NCBI RefSeq assembly: GCF_029784165.1
Contig: NC_073695.1
Span: forward strand, 231,603,916-231,667,915
From: Wyeomyia smithii
Lineage: Eukaryota > Arthropoda > Insecta > Diptera > Culicidae
Direction: 5' to 3'
Length of the DNA: 64,000 nt
The translations under genes and the position numbers were made by a program. The notes beneath the pieces were generated by a model. It saw only the letters and a program-made list of their open reading frames with translations. It was not told the DNA's origin and did not search any database. Positions 34,097-47,285 of this stretch are shown one piece after another (the stretch's first letter is position 1; the number at the start of each line of letters is the position of its first letter).

Positions 34097-37000
34097 GTAA
34101 ATATACAGATATACACAAACGCGACAAAAAGACAATGGCGATAATGACCAAAACAAAACAAACAAAACCTCTGGTATTACGCACACCATTGCAACTGCTC
34201 GGAAAGTGTTTTTTTTTCAGCTGCAAAGTGTATTCCGGGACGGTATAGTCCTGTCGTAAAAACGAACTCGACATAAGAATAATTCTCACGTAACTTTTGA
34301 AAATGACCTAAGTAATTTTGAGAGTCTCTTTGATCACTTTCTCTATGATTACTATGATTATGATTACTATGTTATTTTAGCATATTTCATAATACTCTTT
34401 GCATAGTAAGCTAGGGTCTGACGAAGTTTAAACAACCGATTTATTTTGGATGATATTTATTTTTGGAACCTTTCTATTTATTTATTGTTTTATTGAAGAA
34501 TGTAACTGACGAAGTTTTTACGAACGGATCTGATTGTGTTGTAAAATTTTATTCATATTTTATATTAGATCTTTTTTTAATATGTAATGTAATAACAAAA
34601 ACTACTGTGTTCGTCACGGTGGTGATGATGGATTTTTTCCTTCATGTTGCTTAAAAAAATAATAAAAAATAGCTCTTCACATTTCTACCGATGTTAATCA
34701 AGTAAACAGTGTTTAAAGAAGTTTATATCTGGAAGTAAAGTCAGTTCGTTTTTTTTTTGTATAACTAATTTAAATGTAACTACATTAATTACACTGTGCT
34801 ACAGCGATTTAGAACTCCTAATGGGACCTAGTTTAGGTTGTAGGTCTTGCTGAGTGTAACATTCGCTCATACTAGGAATTTTCCAAACACCCTCAAAATC
34901 TGAAGTTATGGTCAAAATACGATTTTTTTGACTTCAGCGCCTAGAACTTTTTTTTACTCGTCATTTTCCGATTTTCAATATTTTAGCAGTTTTGGAAAGA
35001 AGTTGAATATATAACATTGGAACCTCTCATGATAACGATAGTTACATTCATCGCTTGATATGTGGCTGCGTATAACTAATAAAATAAATAAAGCCTGAAA
35101 AATCGATACCTTCTCTAAAGAACGGTCGGAAGCATTACTTCCCACCGCTATGCGGGGGGAACAATTTCCCATCTGTTAGCTATATACGCAACGTGTAAAA
35201 CTGCAAAAATCATCATTTTTCATGCAACCCATCAACTCCCACCTAGAGCATCCACCATTCTTCCAGTTCATTTACACTTAACCTCACTTCACCTCGCACC
35301 GGATCGTAAAACTTAGGGCAAGACAAAACGCACGGTAGCAAATAGCATCATTTTTCTGAAAAAGAGGGTAAACTTATATGTGTGTGCCAGAAGAGAACAA
35401 CGAAAACCATTGACGTTTATCTTCACAGCTATCACTCGTCAGGTTCTTTGTTATGTTTCGCACTTCCCCCTGACAACATCATCGTTCACAGTTCATCGAT
35501 TTAACGCGCGAGAGTGTGTAAAAACGCTATAATTCTAGCTAGCCCCCGACTCCTCCTCCGACTGGCATTCCGGCTGGCTCGAAATCGGTTGGAATGTACA
35601 CCTTCTGAACGAACTGTCAGATGTGAGGAATTGTTTTTAACGACTGCCTCGCACACCTTTTTACGAGCAGCATTCTCGTGTCGGTCTATTTCCGGCCTGA
35701 AGCTTCCGAATAACCTCCGCCAGTAGTATAAATCTTGAGAAACAAAGAAAGGGCTTTGTCTGGATTGGCGTAAACGCGTTAAGTCAGGGTTGTTTTTATT
35801 CATTGAATCACTGCATTCATGTTGTGTGATTCTTCTCTTCTCGGCACATACCACAAAAATAACAGCATTAGTGAAAGTATTTTCTATTTTCCTACAGCTG
35901 CCAATCGCTGGTAACATGCATAGAACATTTCTCTGTCATTCCAACCACTGGATTGACTATCAAGTTGCCGATGACGAGGACAGACAGCCAGTGGCGGGTG
36001 TCTTTGGGGTTGGCAGGCACACGAGTAATGGCACACGCATTACTGTCGCAAAGCTACTTATGTTGTCAGGCTGCTGCTTGGAAAAAAGCTGAACGCCGCC
36101 GTAGACGAACGTATTTGATGTCCGTTTGCTGTCGACTTCTAGATAGACTGGAAACGAGACTTGAGAAGGAAAGTTCATCCTAGAGAGGAACGAATATTTT
36201 GTGTGCTGGTTTTCGTGCGAAATTCATTTGGAATTTTGTCTGAAATGGACCAGCCTAGAGGGGGGAAATTGCATTGTTGTAAAACATTTACAATCAACGT
36301 AATTCAACAAATGCGGGAGATTTTAATACCTTGTGGTATTATATCAGACCGACAGATCTGGACTCTCGAGATTGATGCTTATGAAAATGACTTTTTTAAT
36401 GACTTATAAAGAACACGTCAACGTAAAACCACATTTTAATGACGGAAACATTTAAAATGTAAAACAAATATTGAGTAGGTTCTACAAAAAGATGTCGAAT
36501 AAGGTCGGTCGAGAAAATTGAAGAAAGAGCAGGAGAGAAATAATTTCCCAGTCGGAAAGATTTTGTACGAATATTAATATCCGTTCAAGCGTTTCTCTAG
36601 CTGTAACATTAAATTGCAATCATCAGTGATTGCTTTCAGATTGTTAAATGCGATTTTTCAGATAATTGCGATTTTATTTTCTTCAAAACAGGGTTGACAG
36701 TTGTAGCCATGCTAGCACGTAATAAAATTTGAAAATTTATTAAATCGTTAGCGTTAATATAACTAAACATAAAATTAAACTGCGGAAGATAACGGACATA
36801 ATTTAGGTTTCCCAGAGTCGATTGAAGAGTAATTTTCGGCAAAAGGGACCGATTAACAACCCCTCGAAGCAGTGTGTCATGATACCGAAACAAACTGTAG
36901 TAAACCCTTTAGTCTAACAACTAAAAAGACTATCATCCCGTGTACCAATTTTGATGCAGGTGACTCTGTCCTGTCGGTCCGGTCCTCCGTCGAAAGCAAT

Positions 37001-38930
37001 TCGTTATGCATGGTAGAGGACCGCTTGATGGCGTGTTTGGTGCTTTGTACCTTTACCTCTTTTTCAGTCGTGCTTCAGCACACCGTTATTGTGTAATCGA
37101 AATTCCTGCACGACCCCTTTTTCGGAAAACAATTCGGTATTCATTCTATTCGGTGGGGAATTGCTCAGCCAGTCGGGAAACAATGGCAGGGAAATCACAA
37201 TCCAACTGCGCACGGAGGGAAGTTCCGTGCAGTTTACACTTGATATTGAAAGCGCTATGATATTTAAAGCTATTCCTAGAGTGCAGATGCTAAACGAAAT
37301 GCTATTTCTACTACGTCGTTGCTTTGTTTCAACAATTTGTAATCGTACGGAATTCACAGTAGCGAAGGTTCATCAGTTATGTAGCAGTTGTGTGATGTGA
37401 TGTGATTATTATCGTATTGTTTAGCACGTGGGGCGGTACAAGAGAGCATGTCACCCAAACATTTAGCATATCTACCGGTTCTTACTGCCGCACAAAGAAC
37501 ACAGATTATTTCATTACCGCAGAACTCGAGTAATAATAATTACGTATTTCCACCCAACCAGCAGCAAAATTTAATTTCCCGCCACCCAAATGGTGGTACA
37601 TTTTTCCTACTCACCTCCTTCGGCAGGACAAAGAGACTAATTCTGACAAGAATAACGAGCAACTTGAAGCATAATAGATTACTTCATCGTAATTAGCCAG
37701 TTTGGTAATAGAATGCTTTGCTTGAGTTTCAGAGCGTCGAAGAAGGAAAAAACAATCCTAATTACTCGCTTATCGCATCGCTACCAAACCTCGAATCGGC
37801 TGCTGTTCGGAACGGAGCGATAAAGCTGTGTGTCTGTATGTGTGCTCATAAAAAATGTGCGAAATCATTCCTGTCTCATAATGAAATTAATACTAACCGC
37901 AGTTCCAAACAGCCGTCAAAACTTTGGTGGCTGACATTCAACAGGATCTGAGCCACTTCTCAGGGAGGGGGAAACAAGAAAAACACTGACTGTCAAACGC
38001 TTCTCTTGCGGATGGAATATCACAACTTCACCGGAGAGGTTGACTTTTCTCATGATTAAGCTCTGAGTGTTTGGGAAAATAATATGTTTACTTATGTTGT
38101 TACTTGTTGCGAGTTGAAGAACCCAATATTTGTCTAGGTATTTTTTCGAAAATTTTAACCACCGCACAATGTTAGGCAGACTGAAAAAACTTAACTCTGT
38201 AGGCAAAGTTTATACAAACAAGCCCGTGTTGAATTTCGGCGAAAAACTTTTCGCCCCACGCGAAGCGATGTTTATTTTGTTTTTTTTCCTAGACAATTCA
38301 GACTGAGCCGACACGTATCAAGCGCTGAATCATTCCGAGAACATTAGCAGTTGTTGTGTTCAGAATTTCAGGATACAGATATGCACGGTAATGCAATGTT
38401 AGTACGTTTCACCTTTTATTTGTGTAAAGCTATTGATGCGATTACGCCACGCTCATTCAGCAGCGTCAGTTTAAATTAGTTAAGCTACACAAGCGAAACT
38501 ACCTGGGACTCCAAAATCCTTTTTCCCATGCTTTCGTCTGAGTGCCATTCCATCACACCGCCCCGGTACGAATCCATTACCTTAATGCAAGGTTAATGCG
38601 TACTCATTCATCAGCTTTCAATATTAGAGCGTACGATTCTGGCAAACTTCACATCCAAAGAACTTTCTCTTTCAGTGAATTTCACTTCAATCGACAATTG
38701 AGCTGGCGCTAGTAAGTTTTCTTTCTGTAATGATCGGGAAAATCAATTCACACCGTCTGCTGCAAGCTAAAAGTTTCTTAGAAACTCTGCCTGCGGCGGA
38801 TTGGTGGAAATGAAAATACATAAAATAAGAGAACTTTTGCTTTGGCATTTCACGATACTGACTGGTTACAAAATGCTAATGAAAACTACATTTTATTTAA
38901 TGAAAATTAAAAAACTATAAGGAAGTAATT
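34097..38930. other. Central intronic DNA, no gene recognised
   Basis: The longest frames (138 residues on the minus strand at 35501-35917 and 103 on the + strand at 37089-37400) have no recognisable motif. The base composition of 35.2-38.3 kb is less AT-rich than its surroundings, which could mark older unique or regulatory intron sequence. Nothing more can be said. Confidence 0.35.
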
Positions 38931-38934
38931 TAAA

Positions 38935-39687
38935 TCTAATTCCAATCGTATATTCGATCCCAATTCTAATCGCAATCTGAACTCCAGTTGAAAACTCAAT
39001 TTAAATTCCAATAATAATTTCTTTCCCAAATCAAGTCACAGCCCGAACCCCAATTTCGTAACCAATCTAAATCCCAATTCCAATCCCTATCTTTATTCCA
39101 ATTCCAATTTAAATTCTAATCTAAATTGGAGTCACTCTCAAATCTCATCCTTCATCCCAAACACAGTTCGAATTCCAATCTTAATTCTATTCCATTCCTG
39201 ATAAAAATTCCCAGTCTCAAATCCCAAACTCAATTTTAATTTCCAGCCCTGTTTCAACCATTATCCGACAACCACAATTTCAATCCCAAAGTTAATTCCT
39301 CCCGATTTTTATTGACAACACAATCTCAATCTCACATTCAAGCCCAACTCTAATTTATACCAAATTTCATTTTCAATTCCAACACAAATCCCAGTTCAAA
39401 TTCCAATCCTAACCCCAATTTCCATCGCATTGCGATTTCTAAAATCAATCCTATAATCCAGCCCTAATATCAATCTCTAACTCTCCGATTCGTATTTCAT
39501 TCCAGATTTCATTCATAGTTTAATCCCCAAACCCCAATCAAAATTGTGATCTCAATTCCCATTACAGTCCAATTCTTAGTTCAAATCCCAATGTTAATTT
39601 CCATTTTAATTACGATTTCTATCTGAATCCTAAACAATATCGCAATATCAATTCAAACTCAATAAAAATCACAATTCCAGTTTTTAT
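38935..39687 (-). repeat. Degenerate CAATTCC/AATCCC array
   Basis: This array has the same word family as 29440-30910 but on the opposite strand (CCAATT, CAATCC, AATCCC). It ends exactly where the second hAT-like element begins at 39688. Confidence 0.8.
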
Positions 39688-41390
39688 TAGGGTTTGCAAT
39701 ATTCCCGAGAATAAGTTTCCCGGGAAACGGGAATGAAAAATCTCATTTCCCGGGAATTCCCGGGAACCGGAAAAGGAAAAAATCCTTAGCAAAATTAAGA
39801 TTTCAAATAAAGTTTATTTATAAAAAGTTTCAAACAATCGCTTACAATTTAATTATCAATTGAAGAAAAAAATTTATTCAAGTTCACTCCAGAAATTCAT
39901 GAACAATCGTCTATCAATCGCCTCAGTTCCGCTGACAATTTTTCGTTAGGCCCAAATAATGTAGTTCCCTTTTGTAAAACTTTGCTTAAGATTGCTGAAT
40001 CACCGCTGGAGTCTGATTTCTAAAATACTTCCAAATCACCGATTTCAGCTCTTGCTACATTTCATTAGAAACTGAAGAGTCCAATACTTTTAGTTTGTTG
40101 AGGAGTTTGTTGAAGCTGAGTGTTTGGCAGCCCGATTTTAGAGCATTTGAATGCCTTCGTAATTAATGCGAAATCGCGGCCACGACCCAAGTTACACTGA
40201 CTGAGTTTTATTAATTTATTTATTTCTGATCGCATTGATTCACGGGTTTCAATTTTCTTTTATCAATTTAAAGCAAAGCAAAGCAAAGCCTTGGTGCTAC
40301 ATTCCAATTCGGAACTTGACCTTCTGTTTTTATTATACGGAAAATTTTCCGAGAAACACTTCAAATTTAAAATAAACTCAGCTACATTTGCCGAAAAATG
40401 AAAATTTAGTTTTAAAATAGAAAAATAATCTATCTGGCAACACTTCCGGTCAAAAATAATATTTTTTTCTGGATTCCTTGGTTTATTTTCAAAATTCACT
40501 CATCACTATTTTTCGGGTGTCTTACGGCTATAAACTATAAAATAAATTAATTACGAAATTTACAACTATTTTCGTAAAAATGTTATACCTCGAGATTGGC
40601 TCATATTACCTCGGGATGATAGTTGTTTCTTACGTGAAATTTTCCAAGGAACACGATTAAATTATTAAAATTAAAAAAAAATGGGTCATTTGCCAAAAAA
40701 TGTAAATTTAATTTTCAAATACAAAAAAATCTATCTGGCAACACTTCCAGTCAAAAATTTTATTTTTTTTTTGGATTCCTTGGTTTATTTTGTTTAAAAA
40801 TCATCTATCAGTATTTTGCGGACGTCCTACATCTATGAATTGTAAGAAAAAGAAAAACGGAATTTGAACAAAGATTACCTGACTCTGTCACAAAGAGGGG
40901 GGTCCCACAGAGCGGGGGGTGTTCCAATCGACACCAAAATTAGGATTTTTTCATAGTGAACCTAGATGAATAATTCCCCCAGCTTATAATTTTTTGATGA
41001 AGTTTGATGCGAAAATAAATTCCCCCGAGTTTGAACATATTTTAACTTAAGGGGCAACAATGGCTCCATTTTGAATTTTTGGGAAATTGGAAATTTTCGA
41101 CGTTTTTTCGAAGCCATTTTGTTTTAAGCCAAATATCGAAATTCTAAGAGTTTATCTTAAATCGGACAAAAACTGAGCTCAAAACGGTGATTGGCATGGT
41201 TTTAGTATATTTCACAAAGCAAAATAATATTGAGTATATCTGAGCATTGATAGTGATGCGCCAATATCTAAAAGTGGTAGTCAAATTATATCTTATATTG
41301 AGTAAAAAACTCTCAGAAATTGATTGGTTGGTGTCTGATCTACGTAAAATGTCAGCAACATGTCGATTTTGCCCCAACTCCCCTACATTA
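39688..41390. mobile_element. CCCGGG-rich hAT-like element, second copy
   Basis: It starts TAGGGTTTGCAATATTCCCG, then TTTCCCGGGAA palindromes, and shares two blocks with 30917-34096 in the same order and orientation. It lacks the TATA-containing units. The right terminus seen at 34096 was not found here, so the right border is approximate. Confidence 0.55.
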
Positions 41391-41435
41391 CTAAAATAGG
41401 TTTATTTTATTTTATGAATTGTTTCGCGATATCAG

Positions 41436-41606
41436 ACATGCGATGCTCAGCGAGTTTGACGCGGTTGGCGTCCGATCTCACGCAAAACTCAAACTTGTCA
41501 CTCATTTAAGCACTTTTGAATATAACTCTCAGTTAAAACGTATAGAAAAACTCAAACAAAAAACGTACACAACGAGAATGGCTGATCGACTAAACAAAGG
41601 AAAATT
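41436..41606 (+). other. Candidate 171-bp exon, unproven
   Basis: The segment is bounded by TATCAG on the left and GTAAGTAAAC on the right and is less AT-rich than its flanks. Read in KCNQ phase 2 it is open throughout (HAMLSEFDAVGVRSHAKL, later RMADRLNKGK) and is a multiple of three. No domain is recognised. Joined between exons 1 and 2 it would put 57 residues inside S1, which argues against a channel role. A nested gene or chance is equally possible. Confidence 0.2.
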
Positions 41607-41843
41607 GTAAGTAAACACGTGCTGTAGAGGCGCTATAACGGTGGAGACTTGATGCAGCGACCTTTATACTTTAAATTTGAATCACTAATAACGATCATAG
41701 GTAACTTCTGTTAGTTTACAAGCCTCGAAATAAAGAGAAAAACGAGCATCGCCAAAATAAACGAAAAATGTTATTTTGAAGCATAAAAGTTGTTCGGTGA
41801 AAATTGGTTTAAACGAATTTTGAGCATATGTTTGTATGTATTA

Positions 41844-42690
41844 GGGTGGGGAATCGTTATATGGAAAAAACGAAATTTGATAGCAGAAAGCCAGAACCAA
41901 CTTTTTTTTTGTTCTATTTGGGACCCCAAACAATCCTGAATTTATTGGAAGTCAATTGGTTTTGTCTCCGCTTGGCGCATTGCATTTTAAATTTATATGG
42001 AGATTTGTGTGGGAAAACTAACTTTTTTGCATTTTTCATTTCAAAGAGCTCAAAATGGCTCAAATCATAGGTTTCATGACTTCGAATGCTAGGTTTTTCG
42101 ATGCCTAACAACTTAGCCGAAGACACTAAAGACCTAGGGTGTGCCAAAAAAATACCAGAGCTGTTCAAAGTTGAGTATGTCGAAATTTATGTTACAAATC
42201 ATTTTTTCTGCCAACACTGCCAATGTACAGGCGTTAGTCAGATTTCCATCGGAAGTGACCTCTGAAACACGTTGTAGATTCTACCTACGCCTAGAATATT
42301 GACCTGAATTTGTTTGTTTGATCCAGCTGAGTGTGCAAACTCGTTACGACAGGTTATTTCTGATGGGAATCCTACTGGCGCCGGTACATTGGTAATGTTG
42401 GCAGAAAAGAAGATTTTCTGCATTTAAATCGACATACTCAACTTTGAACAGTTATAGCTCTTCTTAAGGACATCCTAGCTCTTTAGTGCCTTCTGCAAAG
42501 TTGTTAGTTGTCACATAATATAGTGCATTATTAGATCATTATTGAGCTCTCTAGAAAGGTAAATGCAAAAAAGTAGGTTTTCCCATATAAATTTTCATAC
42601 AAATTTGAAATGCAATGCGCCAAGCGGAGACAAAACCAATCGACTTCCGATAAGTTTGGGATTGTTTGGGGCCCCAAAAGGAACCAAACC
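41844..42690. mobile_element. Fold-back element, second copy, truncated at right
   Basis: It starts GGGTGGGGAATCG after TA at 41842-41843 and matches the reverse complement of 24395-25200 across its length. It breaks off near 42690, about 45 bp before the expected right terminus, where the DD37E transposase relic begins. Confidence 0.75.
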
Positions 42691-42694
42691 AAAG

Positions 42695-42940
42695 GGTGGG
42701 GTCAATGGGCAGGTGTACCATAAAAAATGCCTCCAGCAGCGTCTACTTTCACTTTTGAAACCTCCTGCCCTTTTTTGGCCGGAGCTCAGTCATTCGAACC
42801 CACCGGAACTACAGCCGGTTGAGAAATACTGGGCCAAAATGAAGCAGACGTTTCGAAAGGACGTGAAACTCGAGGATGATATGGAAATTAAGATTTCTGC
42901 ACGAAAATATGTTGGTCCAAACGTTGTACAAGAATTGTGA
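42695..42940 (+). pseudogene. Tc1/mariner-superfamily transposase relic, DD37E type
   Basis: The + strand reads VYHKKCLQQRLLSLLK, PPALFWPELS, NPPELQPVEKYW and MKQTFRK, ending at a stop at 42938-42940. This is the C-terminal catalytic part of an IS630/Tc1/mariner transposase of the type known from mosquitoes. The WPEL block is where the second catalytic Asp sits (WPDL in relatives) and PVEKYW carries the terminal Glu. The ~25-30 residues normally between them are missing and the Asp has become Glu. The N-terminal DNA-binding region and first catalytic Asp are absent. The protein must be inactive. Confidence 0.8.
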
Positions 42941-43374
42941 TCTCGTTCATTAGGAAATACCTCTACTTTGCTCCGGAAAAACACAACCCAAGGTCCCGTC
43001 GTTCCTTTTGGATGCAGCTTAACTCGATGGGTTTGCTTCCCCTTTTTTTTTTTTTTTTTTCATTGTTTACTTCATAATTTTGTTTCCGGGAGGATCATAC
43101 AAGGGAATGAGCTGGATTCCTCTCCCGGAATCGGAAAAGCTATTCTCTTCATTTAAGGTTCCGTCACTTGTTTGTCGTAGTTCGAACACGAAAAATCCAC
43201 CACGGCTCAAGCAATTAACCAATCATCAAACGGGAGCCGGTCGAATAATCAATTTCCAACTGTTTCGCGATCCACCTATGTGAAGGATTGGCCTAGTTTT
43301 CCACGACCATGTCCAGTATTTTTTGTCGACGCACTGAAAAAAATGCGCATATAAATATTTTACTGTATGAGATA

Positions 43375-43490
43375 CCCTTCCAGCAGGTCTTGAGGTACGA
43401 CGCTGGCCTAACAAGCCAGTCGTCGGATTTTCGAGTCCCGGCTCAAGAGAGACTATCAACGAAGACGTCACACCAATCAAACATACTGTT
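43375..43490 (+). mobile_element. tRNA-derived SINE fragment
   Basis: GAGGTACGACGCTGGCCTAA is followed by CGGATTTTCGAGTCCCGGCT, which correspond to Pol III A- and B-box regions. This is the best preserved of the three copies of this SINE in the window. Confidence 0.7.
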
Positions 43491-43499
43491 TTGACCCTA

Positions 43500-46351
43500 A
43501 AAATATTTGTAATCAATAATACCTTCCCGAAATAGCATTCTTCAATAGCTTCTCAAAAATGAGTCGTGTTACAAAAAATTGAAGAAAACTTAATGCAAAG
43601 TTTCAGCCAAATCAAAATTGACAATTTGAAAAAATATTGAAACCGAATATAGAAGGATTGTCGATATTATGCCATGGTTTCATTCGTGAATAATTTCACT
43701 AGGCAACGAGTTGACTCCTACTTCTCATCGTCAAAATTATTATTTTTTTGCTTATTTATTACAATTGCGCAATTGATGTTTGCTCCTAATTCGCCATAAT
43801 CGTAAGCGAATCATTATCGATTTGGGCCCATAAACAATGATGAAAAATTCAAACAATAAAAATATTCTAACGAATATTTCGAAACGAAAACTTTACTTCA
43901 TTCCACACGTCAGTACCTACAGATTGAATTTTCACAGTAGCATCGACGGAACCGAAATAGTGTTCCACATTTGGTGGAAAAATAGAAAACCGCATCGGCT
44001 ACAAATGAACGAGCGCAAAGGGAAAATCAATAAAACATTAATTCACTGCCGCAAAACTACTACGTTACCTGTATCGGGTTACGATGGGCCCGGAAAAACC
44101 AGCGCTACCTTTGAACCGTACACAAAGGATGGATAAGAGGCGCAGCAAAAGCACCACTAGCACCACGTCATCATCGTCGGTTTATTTCAGTTGACTAAAA
44201 AAACTGAAAATTGACTCTGTCAGTGGAACGCTCGGGACCGGATTCGTGCTAACATGAGACTCCAAATCGATGCCAAACATGCGTTACAATTGCAAACTTA
44301 TTCCTAGCTGTATTCGGTATCGAAAATAGATGATTTTGGTTCACTTTAGCTTTCCCATGGCGGGGATAAAATAATACGATATAATGCCACCTTCGAGTGC
44401 GACAAAAAGTTGATCTCGCTAAAGCTTCGCCCCGAAAAAAGCGAATGAAGTTTGGTTGACAATCTAAAACTACCGTCTATCTTGAACCCGCACAACAGGA
44501 TGCAATCTCGGATGCTCTGCCGGAGACACTTGTCACTCGAATATGTCAACCTTAGGGTACCCCCAGTTCAGAGTTTGCAGAGTCCGTCTGTGTGTACTTA
44601 TGTACAACCGACCGACGAGCGGAAAAGCCCATCGGTTATTGATTCCGACGGTGTCATATCCACGGTTAGATTCGCTTCAATCTTGGCAAAGCAGAAAGGC
44701 AAACATCCTGAAACCAATGGGAGCTAATATTTTCCAGAGCTCTACCACCCACAAACCGAAATAACAGGATGTTTGCTGGTAGTGCTGGCAACTGTTCTGC
44801 CCCATGCTGGGAACCGTGATATCTGCAGGAAAGTTTGACGTGAAGCGAACTCAAGGGATGATCGAAATAAAATGCTCTCCGGTAGATCCGAATCCGAGTA
44901 CCATCACGACGCGCGCGGGTGGAAAGAGATTCGGTCTGTCTGAGGATAACAGGCCCGAGGCTAGTTGCTAGCTCCGGTTCGCACTGTGTTCGGTAACATC
45001 TGTTTGTTCCCGTAACCGTGGACAGCAGTTAGATGATACCACTTGGCAAGAAGAGTATAGTAGGACTGCGGTGATTGTAAATTTTGGTGTTTCTAAAGTA
45101 ATACTCACTAACGAGTTATTATTTCACGCCGGTAGCCACATAAACATGTTCAATGCACATGTAATAGCACGACTGATGATGGAGTCCCATTTCGTTCTGC
45201 GTCATGTATACTACAGGGAACTTTTCAGTTTTATTCAAACCAGATGAAAAGCGAATAGCTTTTGTCAAGTGATTAAATTTCTAGTCATTACAAGGTGTGC
45301 AGGTGCGAGCTATGTTTTAATATCGGTTAAGTTTTCTTTGAAATATCTCAACCGAATAATGTAGCTGGGTACTAGTAATAAAAAGAATATCTCTTTATAT
45401 TTATTCGACAACAGATGAAATTCTTACCCTCATGACAATTACTAAGCAAAACAACTAAATTAACTAAACTAAACTAAATTAATTTGATATCCAATCTTGC
45501 GTGGTACCCCAGGTACCAAGTGGTTTTGGTATTTCCTTTATACTGCTTTTTGAAGAATTCAATCAATTATACCAGTAACAAATTTTTCACATAGAATTTA
45601 CCTCAATAATAAACAACTAGGTAAATTGCTTAAATTCCAGTTCGCTCTTCAATTCCGGTAAACTATGATTCAATAGAAACGTAACACCTTGCTAAACAAT
45701 TGTCTATTTAAACCAAACGTAATGGTAGAACAAATAGAAGCTGCATCCATATTCAAACCAGAATCCATGCTGTTGGAGCTAAAGTAAGGGTTAGTGGATG
45801 GAGAGCAGTTATTTGTAATTACATTTCTAAATGTTCCTCTGCTTGGTAAAGGTTTATGCTGGCTTGTCAAACTAACTCTAGCGTGTTCCGGACGAATGAT
45901 GGAAAGCAAAACTTTATCCACCACTAGCAAAGCAAGCATAACATAACCAGCAGGAAGCAACATACTTTACTTTCGGTATCGTCGGTACACGAACGAACGA
46001 GTAGAATTGGATCGTAATCCCTAAATTCAACAACATGACTGTCGAAGATGAAGAAGTGTATTAATAATGCACTTGATGATTGCTGCAAGAGTGGGCTTCG
46101 CCCGTTGCTCTGAATTATTACATGCTACTGCTGTGTTTGCAGGCTAAAAGGATATGCATTATAATCCTGCTCCATTTACTTTCGTAGCTCCGCAACGGAG
46201 AGATCAAACTGGGCGGCAAAAACACTGCACATTCAAAAGCGCGTCAATTGAAAGCATGATTGAAATTTCACTTAAAAGCATTTTATTTCGAGAAAATTTC
46301 ATTCCAAATCGCATAATCCTTTTTATATTTCCTTTCGCTTTCTCGTTGCAG
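43500..46351. other. 3' part of the large KCNQ intron
   Basis: No repeat or gene was recognised. The last ~30 bases form the pyrimidine-rich tract of the exon 2 acceptor. The stretch 43.9-45.0 kb is less AT-rich and may be older intron sequence. Confidence 0.35.
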
Positions 46352-46569
46352 ATTCATGCTCGTGCTGGTGTGTTTGATATTTAGCGTGCTGTCGACGATA
46401 GACGAGTACAGTAAGTTCGCGAACGAGACCTTATTCTGGATGGAGATCTGTCTGGTGGTGTTCTTCGGTGTGGAATACCTGGTGCGGCTGTGGTCCGCCG
46501 GCTGCCGGTCCAAGTATATGGGCTTCTGCGGCCGGCTGCGGTTCATTCGCAAGCCGATATGTATTATAG
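46352..46569 (+). CDS. KCNQ: KCNQ potassium channel, exon 2 (S1 to start of S3)
   Basis: This 218-bp internal exon completes the Val codon begun in exon 1, then encodes the rest of S1 (FMLVLVCLIFSVLSTIDEY), the S1-S2 loop (with an NET glycosylation-type sequon), S2 (TLFWMEICLVVFFGVEYLVR) and the S2-S3 linker (SAGCRSKYMGFCGRLRFIRK). It ends in ICII, the first residues of S3. The two S2 acidic residues (in WMEI and GVEY) that pair with S4 gating charges are present. The acceptor is TTGCAG and the donor GTAAGC at 46570 leaves phase 1, consistent with a following Asp codon as in relatives. Identity to vertebrate KCNQ in S2 and the linker is visibly very high. The voltage-sensor S4 and pore exons lie beyond the window. 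Confidence 0.96.
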
Positions 46570-47214
46570 GTAAGCACCCTGATAGCTTCGAACAGAAAGC
46601 GGAAGAAATTATGAAAGCAGACGGGGTATTTGTATACTGGCGAGGTTTTAATTGAAGTTTAATTTTACGATCATTGCATTGGTTATCAGCGTTTCAGCGA
46701 AAAGTATAATTATATGCATTATGAAAATTTGTCCAATTATTAATTCGCATTTTGATCCGAATTATAATTTCATATAGCCGAATCGTATTGCTATCCTCTG
46801 TCTGGGGTAATGAATGAAAATCCTGCAAATAGTGATCCCTATCCCGAGCGCTTCCGCTCACTGCGGTGGAATTAAATTTGAACAAGCTAATTTAAAATGC
46901 ATTACAGGAACCGAACGTACCGATCCGGCACACCGGTTATCATATACCCGGGAATAGGGCTGATTGCGAACATCACGAGAACACCACGTTAAAGTGTCGA
47001 GCTAGCGTAAAATTTCCACAGTCCTTTGGCTGCCGGCTAACCAGACGCGGAAATTAGTTTTCAAACGAGCGAATATTTCGGAACCTGCAGCGCATCTAAT
47101 GATTTCGATAAAAAAAAAACTTACGTTTTGTTATGAAGTCTTATAATCTTATTCGAAAGATATTCACATTTCCTACACGCATATGAAATTAATATTAAAT
47201 TTTGATATATAACC

Positions 47215-47285
47215 TTAGACTCGAACCTACGACGACCGGTTTGTTAGGCCAGCATCGTACCTCGAGAACATCTGGGAGGTCAAAA
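47215..47285 (-). mobile_element. tRNA-derived SINE fragment, minus strand
   Basis: In reverse complement it reads GAGGTACGATGCTGGCCTAA and, about 12 bases on, GGTTCGAGTCT (B box), matching the copies at 18.3 and 43.4 kb. Confidence 0.65.

Larger units (their letters stand above)
4862..46351 (+). other. KCNQ: KCNQ intron, 41.5 kb, splitting S1
   Basis: Donor GTAAGTATCC lies at 4862, and the acceptor, a pyrimidine-rich tract ending TTGCAG, ends at 46351. The intron is phase 2 and splits a Val codon within S1, a position where vertebrate KCNQ genes also have an intron. Most of its recognisable content is mobile-element DNA, annotated separately. Confidence 0.9.

Noticed and set aside
35501..35917. 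138-residue minus-strand open frame
   Set aside because: No motif, no homology recognised and no splice or promoter context; probably chance.
46283..46552. Minus-strand frame over KCNQ exon 2
   Set aside because: It is antisense to the conserved S1-S2 coding exon.
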